From CAVRTM01 sp963696105 (GTDB lineage Bacteria > Actinomycetota > Actinomycetes > Actinomycetales > Dermatophilaceae), in the NCBI GenBank assembly GCA_963696105.1, contig CAVOIP010000002.1:474071-538070 (forward strand): 64,000 bases of DNA. The letters are read 5' to 3'. The first letter of the stretch is position 1. Each line of letters opens with the position of its first letter. The notes under the pieces were generated by a model. That model did not search any database. It worked only from the letters and a program-made list of their open reading frames with translations, and had not been told where the DNA came from. Position numbers and translations under genes: made by a program. Shown here one piece after another: positions 15,812 through 27,500 of the stretch.

Positions 15812-17368
15812 ATGTCCACCACCACCGCCTCGACGGCGTCGCCGCCCGACCAGGACCCGGCCGCGCCCGCTCCGCGCGGCCTGGGCCTCGCCCTCGCCAT
15901 CATCGGCGGCGCGCAGCTCATGATCGTGCTCGACGGCACGATCGTGAACATCGCCCTCCCGCACATCCAGACCGAGCTCGGCTTCAGCAACAGCAGCCTG
16001 TCCTGGGTCGTCAACGCCTATGCCCTCGCCCTCGGCAGCCTGCTGCTGCTCGGCGGCAGGCTCGGTGACATCCTCGGCCGGCGCACGATGTTCATCCTCG
16101 GCGTCTCGGTCTTCGCCGTCTTCTCGCTGCTCGGCGGTCTCGCCCAGAACGAGGCGATGATGATCGGCTCGCGCGTCCTGCAGGGTGTCGGGGCGGCCCT
16201 CGCCTCCCCCGCCGCGCTGGCCCTGATCACCACGACGTTCCCCGCCGGCAAGGAGCGCAACCGCGCGATGGGCGTCTACGCCGCGATGTCCGGAGCCGGC
16301 GCGGCCGTGGGGCTCATCCTCGGCGGCGCGCTCACCGAGGTGAACTGGCGCTGGACCTTCTTCATCAACGTGCCGATCGGCCTGCTCGTCGCCCTCCTCG
16401 CCCCGCGCCACCTGAAGGAGTCGGAGCGGCAGCCCGGCCGGTTCGACCTCCCCGGGGCGTTCACCGGCACCCTCGGCCTGGTCGGCATCGTCTACGGCCT
16501 GACCCACGCGGCCGAGCCCAAGGCCGGGTGGCTCGACCCGGTCACCCTGGTCTCCCTGGTCGCCGGCGCCGTGCTGCTGACTGTGTTCGTCCTGATCGAG
16601 CGCCGCTCCGCGCACGCACTGCTGCCGATCCGGATCCTCGCCGACCGCACCCGCGGCGTCAGCCTGGCCGTCATGCTCATCGTCGGCGCGGGCATGTTCG
16701 CGATGTTCTACTTCCTCGGCCTCTACCTGCAGCAGGTGCTCGGCTACTCACCACTGAAGTCCGGCTTCGCCTTCCTGCCGTTCAGCGCCGGGATCGTCGC
16801 CGCCGCCACGCTGGCCTCGACCCTTGCCAGCAAGGTCGACCCGCGCTGGATCTCCGGTCCCGGGGCGCTGCTCGGCGCGGTGGGTATGTGGGGTTTCACG
16901 CACCTGACCGTCGACAGCACCTACGCCACCGGCCTGCTGCCCTGGATCCTGGTGCTGGCGTTCGGTCTCGGCCTGACGTTCGTGCCGCTGACGCTGACCG
17001 CCGTGGCCGGCGTCGACGACGAGGACTCCGGTGCCGGCTCCGCCGCGCTCAACACGGCCCAGCAGATCGGTGGCGCCATCGGCCTCGCCGCGCTGACCAC
17101 CGTCTTCACCAGCGGGTTCAAGGACAAGGCCTCCGAGCTCACTGCCACGCTCCACCAGCAGGTACAGTCCGGCACGGTGGACCCGGCCCAGGCCAAGCAG
17201 GCTGGTCAGGCGATCGCCCTGCAGGCCCAGACGTTCGGCTCCACGCAGGGCTTCATGGTCGGCGCGGGGCTCATCCTCGTCGGGGCGGTGCTGGTCTTCC
17301 TCGGCCTGAGCGTGAAGCACGAGGACCTCGCCGCGCGGGAGGCGGCGCACGGGGCCCACGTCGGCTGA
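15812..17368 (+). CDS. MFS transporter, DHA2 (EmrB/QacA) drug exporter family
   Basis: A 518-residue inner-membrane exporter with about 14 predicted helices. Family motifs are LDGTIVNIALPHIQ (motif D1 in helix 1), GGRLGDILGRRTMF (motif A in loop 2-3), SRVLQGVGAALASPAALALI (motif B) and GAAVGLILGGALTE (motif C, antiporter). It is expected to expel hydrophobic drugs or metabolites against protons; the substrate is not predictable. The ATG at 15812 follows AAAGGACCGG. It lies immediately downstream of tetR. The short gap contains three consecutive AACCCCGTG copies. Confidence 0.94.
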   Translation: MSTTTASTASPPDQDPAAPAPRGLGLALAIIGGAQLMIVLDGTIVNIALPHIQTELGFSNSSLSWVVNAYALALGSLLLLGGRLGDILGRRTMFILGVSVFAVFSLLGGLAQNEAMMIGSRVLQGVGAALASPAALALITTTFPAGKERNRAMGVYAAMSGAGAAVGLILGGALTEVNWRWTFFINVPIGLLVALLAPRHLKESERQPGRFDLPGAFTGTLGLVGIVYGLTHAAEPKAGWLDPVTLVSLVAGAVLLTVFVLIERRSAHALLPIRILADRTRGVSLAVMLIVGAGMFAMFYFLGLYLQQVLGYSPLKSGFAFLPFSAGIVAAATLASTLASKVDPRWISGPGALLGAVGMWGFTHLTVDSTYATGLLPWILVLAFGLGLTFVPLTLTAVAGVDDEDSGAGSAALNTAQQIGGAIGLAALTTVFTSGFKDKASELTATLHQQVQSGTVDPAQAKQAGQAIALQAQTFGSTQGFMVGAGLILVGAVLVFLGLSVKHEDLAAREAAHGAHVG

Positions 17369-17382
17369 GGTTGGGGGCGTGC

Positions 17383-20300
17383 TCAGCCCTCGATGGCGTC
17401 CATCGCCTTGTAGATCCGTTTCTCCGACACCGGGTGCGCGGTGCCGAGCGTCTGGGCGAACAGGCTGACCCGCAGCTCCTCGACCATCCACCGCAGCTCG
17501 ACCACGTCAGGGTCGGTACGGCGCGCCGGCGGCAGCTCCGCGAGCAGGCCGGCCCGTTCGTGCTCGACCCGCTCGACCACGGCGCTCCGCTCGGCGTCCC
17601 GGGCGACCTCGCCGGGGACCTTGTCCTGGCGGACCCGCATCGCGCGCAGATAGCGCTCGAGGTGGCGCAGCCGCCCGAAGCCGGTGTCGGCCACGAAACC
17701 GGGGCGCACCAGCGCCCGCAGCTGCCGCTCCATGTCCGCGCGAGCCGGGGCGAGGACGGGGCTGGACAGCGCGGCCTGGCCCAGCTCGACCTCACGCGCC
17801 CGCACGAGCACCGGCTCCACGAGCTCGATGACCTCGATCACCCTGGCCACGACGCCGCGGCGGACGGCGGCGAGGGTGTCCTCGAAGTCCTCGGGCGTCA
17901 GCACGGAGCCGCCGGGACGCTCGGCGACGATCGAGTCGACCGCGCAGGCGAGGCAGTCGTCCAGCAGAGCCGGCACGCTGCCGTGGGGGTTGTTGCCCAG
18001 CGCCAGCTTCTGCGCGTTGGACAACAGCGCGAGCACCCGCTTCCACGGTGCGGTCGTGTTGAGCAGCAACAGTCTTCGCACACCGAGCCTGGTGGCGTGG
18101 TCACGCTCGGACTGGGTGGGCAGGACCTCGACCGAGACGCTGTCGCCGTGGTCGACGACCGAGGGGAAACCCTGGATCACCCGTTCGCCGCGGCGCTGCT
18201 CGAACGTCGCCGGCAGCGGCCCGAAGCTCCACTGCGACAGGCCCTGCCGCTCCACCGCGCCCGCCGCCTGCGCCATCGTCTGGCGCATCTGCGGAGCGAG
18301 GCGGTCCTGCAGCGCCCGCAGGTCCTTGCCCTCGGCCAGCACCCTGCCGGAGCGGTCCTCGACGCGGAACGTGATGCGCAGGTGGTCCGGCACCCGGGTC
18401 CAGTCCCACTCCTGCGCGTCGACCCCGAAACCGGTGCGGGCCTTGAGCGCACGGCCCAGCTCGTCGGTGATCCACGCGCCCGCGGACGCGTCGCTGTCGG
18501 CCAGCGCGGCCTGGGCGTGGTCCGGCGTCGGGACGAAGTGCCGGCGGGTGGCCTTGGGCAGCGACTTCAGCAGGGCGGTCGCGAGGTCCTGGCGCAGTCC
18601 GGGCACCTGCCAGTCGAACCCGACGTCGACGACCTGGTTGAGCACGTCGACCGGGATGTGCACCGTGACGCCGTCGGCCTCGGCGCCGGGCTCGAACTGG
18701 TAGGTCACCGGCAGGCTGAGCGCGCCCTGCTCCCAGACCTGCGGGTAGTCCTCGGCGCTCGACCGCACCCGCGTCGTCGCTGACGAGCAGGTCCTCGGTG
18801 AACGTCAGCAGGTCGGGCTGCTCGCGGCCGGCCTTCTTCCACCACGAGTCGAAGTGGCGCACGGACACGACGTCGGCCGGCAGCCGCTCGTCGTAGAACT
18901 CCACCAGCGTCTCGTCGTCGACGAGGATGTCGCGGCGCCGGGCGCGGTGCTCGAGCTCGCTCGAGCCGCTGCGATGCAGCGCGCGGTTGTCGTGGAAGAA
19001 GCGGTGGTGGGTGTCCCACTCGCCGTCCACCAGGGCGTGGCGGATGAACAGCTCCCGCGACTCCTCGGGGTCGACCCGGGCGTAGTTCACCTGGCGCCCC
19101 ACGACGAGGGGTACGCCGTACAGCGTGACCTTCTCGAGGGCCACCGCGGCGCCACGGCGCTTCTCCCAGTGCGGCTCGCTGTAGCTGCGCTTGACCAGGT
19201 GCCCGGCCAGCCGCTCGACCCACTCCGGGTCGATGCGGGCGTTGACGCGGGCCCAGAGCCGGGTGGTCTCGACGAGCTCGGCCGACCATCACCCACTGCG
19301 GCTGCTTCTTGAACAGCGCCGAGCCGGGCGAGATGCCGAAGCGGGCGTTGCGCGCGCCGATGTACTCGCGCTTCTCGACGTCGCGGAGCCCGATGTGCGA
19401 CAGCAGCCCGGCGAGCAGCGACTGGTGGATGCGGTCGGCGTCGGCCTCGTCGGAGTTCAGCTGCAGGTCGAGGGACTTGCACGCGGCCTGCAGCTGGCTG
19501 TGCAGGTCCTGCCACTCGCGGATCCGCAGGTAGTGCAGGTACTCCGCGCTTGCACATCCGGCGGAACGCGCTGCCGGACAGCTCCCGCTGCTGCTCCTGG
19601 ACGTAGCGCCACAGGTTCAGCAGCGCGAGGAAGTCCGAGTGCTCGTCGGCGAACCGGCGCGTGCTGCTCGTCCGCCTGCTGGCGCTTGTCCATCGGCCGC
19701 TCGCGCGGGTCCTGGATCGACAGGGCCGCCACGATGACGAGCACCTCGCGCAGCGCCCCGTTGGCCTCCGCCTCGAGCACCATCCGCGCCAGCCGCGGGT
19801 CGACCGGCAGCGCCGCGATCTTGCGGCCGGTGGCGGTGAGCCGTTTGCGGGGGTCGCTCGAGCCGGCGTCGATGGCACCCAGCTCCTCGAGCAGCCGCAC
19901 GCCGTCGCTGATCTGGCGGGGGTCCGGCGGCTCGACGAACGGGAAGCGCGGCGATGTCGCCCAGCCCGAGCGCGGTCATCTGCAGGATGACCGAGGCCAG
20001 GTTGGTGCGCAGGATCTCCGGGTCGGTGAACTCGGGCCGGGACTCGAAGTCCTCCTCGGAGTAGAGGCGGATGCAGATCCCGTCGGCGACGCGGCCGCAG
20101 CGGCCGGCCCGCTGATTGGCGCTGGCCTGCGAGATCGGCTCGATCGGCAGCCGCTGCACCTTGGTCCGCTGGCTGTAGCGGGAGATCCGCGCGGTGCCGG
20201 CGTCGACGACGTAGCGGATGCCCGGCACGGTCAGCGACGTCTCGGCCACGTTGGTGGCGAGCACGATCCGCCGCCCGGTGTGCCGGCCGAAGACGCGGTG

Positions 20301-21271
20301 CTGCTCCGCGGCGGAGAGCCGGCGCGTACAGCGGCAGGATCTCGGTGTGCGGCAGCGACAGGCCCTCGAGGCGCGTCGGCGGCGTCACGGATCTCGCGCT
20401 CGCCCGAGAGGAAGACGAGGATGTCACCGCCGCCCTCGGTCCAGAGCTCCTCGACCGCCAGGCCGATGCCCGTGACCTGGTCGCGGTCGTCCTCGGGGTC
20501 GCCCCCGCCGAGGGGACGGTAGCGGACCTCGACCGGGTAGGTGCGGCCCGAGACCTCGATGATCGGCGCCGGCGTGCCGTTGCTGGCGAAGTGCTCGGCG
20601 AAGCGCTCGGGGTCGATCGTCGCCGAGGTGATGATCAGCTTGAGGTCGGGGCGGCGCGGCAGCAGCTGCTTGAGGTAGCCGAGCAGGAAGTCGATGTTGA
20701 GGCTGCGCTCGTGCGCCTCGTCGAGGATGATCGTGTCGTAGCGGCGCAGGTCACGGTCGCGCTGCAGCTCGGCCAGCAGGATGCCGTCGGTCATCACCTT
20801 GACCAGCGTGTCGCTCGTGGAGTGGTCGGTGAAGCGGACCTGGTAGCCGACGGCGTCGCCGAGCTCGGTGTCCAGCTCCTCGGCGATCCGCTCGGCCACC
20901 GTCCGCGCCGCGATCCGCCGGGGCTGGGTGTGCCCGATGGTGCCCTCGATGCCCCGGCCGAGCTCGAGGCAGATCTTGGGGATCTGGGTGGTCTTCCCCG
21001 ACCCGGTCTCCCCCGCGACGATCACCACCTGGTGCTCGCGGATCGCGGCCGCGATGTCCTCCTTGCGCCCGACGACCGGCAGGTCCTCGGGATAGCTGAC
21101 CTCCGGCACGAGGGCGCGACGACGCGCCATCCGCGCCTCGCGCACCTCGGGAGCCTCCCGGGCCTCGCGGGCTCGGGCCGGACCGCTGGGCCGGCCCCCG
21201 GACGCGCCGCGCCCCCGACCCCGCCCCCGGCCGCGGGCGCGCGCGGGCTGGGGCGCACGCTCGGGGGACAT
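17383..21271 (-). pseudogene. hrpA: ATP-dependent RNA helicase HrpA, interrupted by seven +1 frameshifts
   Basis: The region encodes an entire DEAH-box HrpA helicase when the frame is corrected: 3889 nt minus seven extra bases gives 1294 codons, the expected family length. The ATG at 21271 has GAGGA upstream. The N-terminal part has Walker A GETGSGKTTQIPK, the DEAH box DEAHERSLNIDFL and SAT motif LIITSATIDPERF, then QRAGRCGRVADGICIRLYS. The C-terminal HrpA domain ends KRIYKAMDAIEG. The reading frame slips at about 20375, 20325, 19955, 19660, 19548, 19285 and 18770. Every slip has the same direction, one extra C or G, mostly next to GCGC. Between slips the protein is well conserved and free of stops, so consensus errors are more likely than decay. 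Confidence 0.9.
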
Positions 21272-21313
21272 GTCCTCAAGGATAAGCCGGGGCACGCGGC
21301 GCCGCTCGCGCCG

Positions 21314-22327
21314 TCACCGGCCCGCGGCGCCCCGCTCGCTGTCGAGCATGGCCATCTGGTCGGCGCCGTACCGGGTGCCGGCCACGGCGGAGGCCGGCAC
21401 GGCCTGCTCGATCGCCGCCAGGTCCTGCGCGGACAGGGGAAGGTCCAGCGCGCCCAGCGCCTCGGCGAGGCGGTCCCGCCGGCGGGCCCCGACGAGCGGC
21501 ACGATGTCCTCCCCGCGGGAGAGCACCCACGCGATGGCCGCCTGCGCGACGGTCGCGCCCCGGCTCTCCGCGACACCTCTCAACGCCTCCACGAGCCGCA
21601 GGTTCTGCTGCAGGTTCTCGCCCTGGAAGCGGGGGCTGTGCGTGCGGAAGTCGGTGGCCGCGGTCTGCCGGTCGGGCGCCCAGTGGCCGCTGAGCAGACC
21701 GCGGGACAGGACGCCGTACGCCGTGATGGCGATGCCCAGCTCGCGGGCGACCGGGAGGATCTCCTGCTCGATGCCGCGCGAGACGAGGGAGTACTCGATC
21801 TGCAGGTCGGTCACCGGGTGGACCGCGTGGGCGCGGCGGAGCGTGTCAGCGCCCACCTCGGACAGTCCGATGTGGCGGACGTAGCCCGCCTGCACCATCT
21901 CTGCGACGGCACCGATGGTGTCCTCGATCGGCACGTGGGGGTCGAGCCGGGCGGGACGGTAGACGTCGACGTGGTCGCTGCCGAGCCGGCGCAGGGTGTA
22001 GGCCAGCGCGCTCTTCACCGCGGCCGGTCGCGCGTCGTACCCGAGCCAGCGGCCGTCCGGCCCGCGCAGGGCACCGAACTTCACGCTCACCGCGACCTGC
22101 TCGCGGTCCCGCCCGCGGAGGGCCTCGCGGATGAGCAGCTCGTTCGCGCCCGCGCCGTAGAAGTCACCGGTGTCCAGCAGCGTGATGCCGGCGTCGAGGG
22201 CGGCGCGGATGGTCGCGACGCTCTCCGCGTCGTCGGCGGGGCCGTAGAGGTCGGACATGCCCATGCACCCCAGACCGAGGGCCGAGACGGTGGGTCCGGT
22301 GCGGCCCAGGGAACGTGAGGTCAGCAT
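21314..22327 (-). CDS. aldo/keto reductase
   Basis: A 337-residue NADPH-dependent oxidoreductase of the AKR superfamily. Visible signatures are LGLGCMGMSDLYGP, the catalytic Asp/Tyr region LLDTGDFYGAGANE, the Lys region VAVSVKFGALRGPDGRW, GYVRHIGLSEVG, LQIEYSLVSR and the cofactor segment ATVAQAAIAWVLSRGEDIVPLVGARR. This pattern is that of the AKR13-like YajO/Tas group. It reduces carbonyls in the cytosol; the substrate is unknown. The ATG at 22327 follows GAAAGG. Its stop is 43 nt from the hrpA start on the same strand, so they may share a transcript. Confidence 0.92.
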   Translation of the reverse strand: MLTSRSLGRTGPTVSALGLGCMGMSDLYGPADDAESVATIRAALDAGITLLDTGDFYGAGANELLIREALRGRDREQVAVSVKFGALRGPDGRWLGYDARPAAVKSALAYTLRRLGSDHVDVYRPARLDPHVPIEDTIGAVAEMVQAGYVRHIGLSEVGADTLRRAHAVHPVTDLQIEYSLVSRGIEQEILPVARELGIAITAYGVLSRGLLSGHWAPDRQTAATDFRTHSPRFQGENLQQNLRLVEALRGVAESRGATVAQAAIAWVLSRGEDIVPLVGARRRDRLAEALGALDLPLSAQDLAAIEQAVPASAVAGTRYGADQMAMLDSERGAAGR

Positions 22328-22490
22328 GCGGTGCGCCTTTCGCGAGGGGACCAGGTCGTGCGAGTCGACCGTTGACAGCTCCCACCCTCGCTCACGCGCC
22401 GTCGCACCGCCCGGTGGCGTCGCCCCGCTCGGTGACGTCGCGGGGCCCGGCCGCGCGGTGTGCACGACCGGGCCCCGGAAGGGTCACGGC

Positions 22491-23816
<1,326 letters not shown>

Positions 23817-23878
23817 GGGGATCCGTCGCCTTTCGGTGCCTGTGCGTGTCGTCGTACGTCGCGACGGATGCCCGCGGC

Positions 23879-23896
23879 GCACCTGAGGTCAGGTGC
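23879..23896 (-). promoter_or_regulatory. hairpin in the metY leader
   Basis: GCACCTGA and TCAGGTGC form a perfect 8-bp stem around GG, between the SAM-IV aptamer and metY. It may be part of the expression platform. It is about 63 nt from the metY start and has no U-tract. Confidence 0.4.
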
Positions 23897-23949
23897 GGGG
23901 CCAGGACGTGGGCGCCCGCGCTTGCGCCGCGCCGGGAGGCGCGACACCA

Positions 23950-24027
23950 GGTCCTCACCCGGGGCACCCCACCGCGGAGGAGGGTTGCCGGCCAGCAAGC
24001 CGGGGCTTTCTGCTGGCACTCGTGACC
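23950..24027 (-). promoter_or_regulatory. SAM-IV riboswitch (metY leader)
   Basis: Nearly identical to the metX element at 383-460: complementary ends (GGTCACGAGT and GGGTGAGGACC), AGCCCCGGCTTGCTGG, GGCAACCCTCC and CGCGGTGGGGTGCCCC. The loop following the first helix differs (CAGAAAGC instead of CATCGAGC), and the closing helix shows matched or wobble changes. The 302-nt interval between metY and the divergent GntR gene is largely this leader. Confidence 0.92.
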
Positions 24028-24118
24028 TATGGGCACGATAGGACGCGGTCCCGGCCACCGAAAACGCCGTCTCGGGATGTGAGAACCGCCGGGTGCGGTG
24101 ATCGCTACAGTCGGGCGC

Positions 24119-24511
24119 ATGCTGCCCCTCAGGGTCGACCCGGCGTCGACCACCGCACCGTTCGAGCAGGTCCGCACCCAGGTGGCGGCCCTGGTGGCAC
24201 AGGGGAACCTCGCCCCCGGCACCAGGCTGCCGACGGTCCGGCAGCTCGCGACCGACCTCGGGCTGGCCGTCAACACCGTGGCCCGGGCCTACCGCGAGCT
24301 GGAGGCCGACGGCGTCGTGGCGACGTACGGACGAAAGGGCACCTTCGTCCGCAGCGAGGTGGTCGACGCCTCCCCGGACGCCTCCTCCGGGCGCCAGGCC
24401 CGGGACCGGGCGCGGTCGGCCGCCGAGACGTACGTCGCGTCGGTGCGAGCGCTCGGGCTGGACGTCACCGAGGCGACCCGGCTGGTCGAGCTGGCCTGGG
24501 CCCACGGCTGA
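24119..24511 (+). CDS. GntR family regulator, YtrA type
   Basis: A 130-residue one-domain GntR regulator. The winged helix is typical: APFEQVRTQVAALVAQGNL, GTRLPTVRQLATDLGLAVNTVARAYREL, GVVATYGRKGTFV. The C-terminal extension is a short helical pair, as in YtrA-type regulators that control ABC exporters. A possible -10 element TACAGT lies 7 nt before the ATG at 24119, suggesting a leaderless message. A GTG at 24098 in the same frame is the alternative. The convergent ABC exporter next to it could be a target, by analogy with other YtrA systems, though orientation gives no direct support. Confidence 0.88.
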   Translation: MLPLRVDPASTTAPFEQVRTQVAALVAQGNLAPGTRLPTVRQLATDLGLAVNTVARAYRELEADGVVATYGRKGTFVRSEVVDASPDASSGRQARDRARSAAETYVASVRALGLDVTEATRLVELAWAHG

Positions 24512-24597
24512 CCCGCGAAGCGGCCTCGTGCGCGGCCCCGGTGCGCGCGCCGGGGTCTGCGCACGACCCGGTGAGCGCACCGGCCGCGGAGCGCGCG

Positions 24598-27500
24598 CTA
24601 GCCGGCGAGGTGGCCCCAGCTGCCCGAGAGCTGCGACCACGCCCCCACGGCGGCGACGCGTCCCTCCACCAGCACGACGACCCGGTCGGCCTGGGCCAGC
24701 GCCGCGCGCTTGGACGTCGCGCCGATGACGGTGGCGCCGCGCCGGCGCAGGGCGGTCCACAGCTCGATCTCGGTCTCGGAGTCCAGCGCCGACGAGACGT
24801 CGTCGGCCAGCAGCAGCTCGGCATCGCACGCCAGGGCGCGGGCCAGCGCCAGGCGCTGGACCTGGCCACCGGAGAGCCGGACCCCGCGGTGCCCGACCAG
24901 CGCGTCGGGACCGCCGGCGGCCTCGACGTCGGGAACCAGGCGGCTGCTCTCCAGGGCCGGCAGCACCTCCCGGTCGGGGTGGTCCAGCCGGACGTTGTCG
25001 CGGAAGGTGCCCGACAGGACCCTCGGCACCTGGGCGACGTGGGCGACACGACCGGGCCGCAGGAACGTCTGCGGGTCGGCGACGGGGTCGCCGTTCCACC
25101 TGATCTCCCCCGTGCTGGACACCAGCCCAGCCAGCACCGAGAGCAGACTGGACTTGCCCGAGCCCACCTGGCCCAGCAGGAGCACCAGCTCCTGAGCGCC
25201 GATGGTGAGGTCGACGTCAGTGGCGCCGAGGGTGCCGTCGTCGTGCACCGCCGTGACGCCGACCAGCTCGAGGGTGCGCAGCGCCTCGCGGGTGCGGGCG
25301 GGGGCAGCGGGGCCGAGCCGCCCACCAGGTCGATCCCTGCCGGCAGCCTCATCAGGTCGCCGCCGCCGGCGAGCCGGCTGGTGGTCTGCATCCACCCGCG
25401 GGTGCCGGGCGCTTCGGTGATGACCGAGCCGGCGACCCGCCCGAACCAGTCGAACCCGGTGACGGCGCTCGTCACGAGCAGCGCGGTCGCCAGCCCCCAG
25501 CCGCCGGTGACGAGGACGGCCCACGCCGCCACGACGCCGCACTGCACCATCACGATGGGCACGCCGTCGAGCAGGGCCTGGACCCGGTGCTCGCGGACTG
25601 CCGCCTCCACGCGACCGTTGTCGACCTCGCTGAGGTGGGCGTGCACGCTCGGCGTCGACGCGGCGAGCTTGACCGTGCGCACGGAGTCCAGCGCGGACAC
25701 CAGCGAGCGGCCGAACCGGGCCCGTGCCGAGGCGGAGGCGACGGCGGACCGACCGGCCACACGCCGACCCAGGGTGGAGGCCAGCGACGAGGCCAGCATC
25801 ACGGCGAGCAGGACGCCTCCGGCGAGCAGGCTCTGCGCCGCGATGGCGGTCACCGCGACGATGACCAGCCCGTTGACGAAGTCGACCCAGCGGTCGGCGT
25901 ACCGGGCCAGCCGGTCGGCGTCCATGGCCGCGCGCGACGACCTCGCCGGGGGGCGTCCGCTCGAGTCGATGCTGCGCGGTCTGGCCCATCAGCACCGCCG
26001 AGCGCACCCGCAGCATCACCGAGACCCACCACCGCGGGTAACGGCGGAACGACTCGGCCATCAGCAGCGGCGAGGCGAGCAGGCAGACCACCAGCGCGGC
26101 AGTGAAGGCCACCGGGCTGTCACCGTCCTGGAGGGCGACCACGAGGTGCCCCCAGATCCAGCCGGTGAGCGCACCGAACGCCCCGGAGAGGGCGGCCCCG
26201 AGGAAGAGCCCCACGCTGACCAGCCCCCACTTGGGCTCGACCAGCAGTGCCGACAGGGTCGCCCGGGCCAGGCTCGGAACGTCGTCCAACCGAGGCTGAG
26301 CCGGTGGCTTCCCGGTGCGGCGGGCCGTCCCGACACGCTCGGCGCCCGCGATCGGGAGCCCCGGGTCGGGTGGCAGTGCGGGGCCCTGGTCGGGAACCAG
26401 CGCGGGCTCCGCGGCAGACCCGGACGCGTCCTCCTCGACTGCCTTCTCCAGCAGCGACCGGAACGGCCCCGGCTGCGTGGCCACCCGGGCGCGGGGACCC
26501 TGCTGCACGACGCGGCCCCCCTCCAGCACCGCGACCTGCTGCGCGCGCTCGGTCGTCGAGAGCCGGTGGGCCACCAGCAGGCCGGTGCGTCCGGCAAGGA
26601 GGCGACCGGCCGCCCGGACGACGTGGGTCTCGGTGACCCGGTCCATGCGGGCGGTGGCCTCGTCGAGCACGACCACCCGGACGTTGCGCACCAGCAGGCG
26701 CGCGAACGCGACGAGCTGCTCCTCACCGGAGGACAAGGTCGTCCCGCCCGGCCCGAGCAGCGTGTCCAGCCCGTCGGGAAGCCCGGACACCCAGGCCTCG
26801 AGGCCGAGCTCGGCGACGGCACGCTCGACGTCGGCGCGGGGCACGGGCTCGAAGAGCGTGATGTTCTCCGCCAGGGTCCCGGCCAGGATCTCGGTCCGCT
26901 GGGTCACCACGCCCACGGCAGAACGCAGGCTCTGCAGGTCCAGGTCGAGCACGTCGATGCCGCCGAGGACCACCGAGCCCCGTTCGGGCTCGGCGGCGCG
27001 GGACAGCAAGGAGGCCAGCGTCGACTTGCCCGACCCGGTGCGACCCACCAGGGCGCAGGTGGTGCTCGCCTGGACCCGCAGGTCCACGTGCTGCAGGGCG
27101 AACCGTCCTTCGACGTAGGCGAAGTGGAGGTCGCGGAACTCCACGTCCAGCGGGCCGGCCGGCAGCTCGTCGCCTCCGACGGGCTCGCGGTCGGCGTCGA
27201 AGAGCCCGCGCAACCGGAGCACGGCGCCGAAGCCTGCCTGCAGGTCCGGGAGGTGCCGTGCCAGCATGTCGATCTGGCCCACGAACATCGTCGTGACGAT
27301 GAACAGGGTGACCAGCGACGCGGTGGTCAGGTGGTGGTCGACGACCAGGGTGACCCCCACGACGGCAGTGGCGGCCAGGACGGCGTGCAGCAGCGTGCCG
27401 GTGCGCCTGCCGATCCGGCTCTCGAGCCCGAGGACGTCGGCGAACCGGGTGTGCACCTCGGACGCGAGCTGGGTGCACCGCCGGAGCACGTGGGCCTGGC

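Noticed and set aside
17383..21271. Programmed ribosomal frameshifting in hrpA
   Set aside because: Seven +1 events in one gene, without slippery heptamers or downstream structures, is not a known arrangement. Sequence error or decay is simpler.
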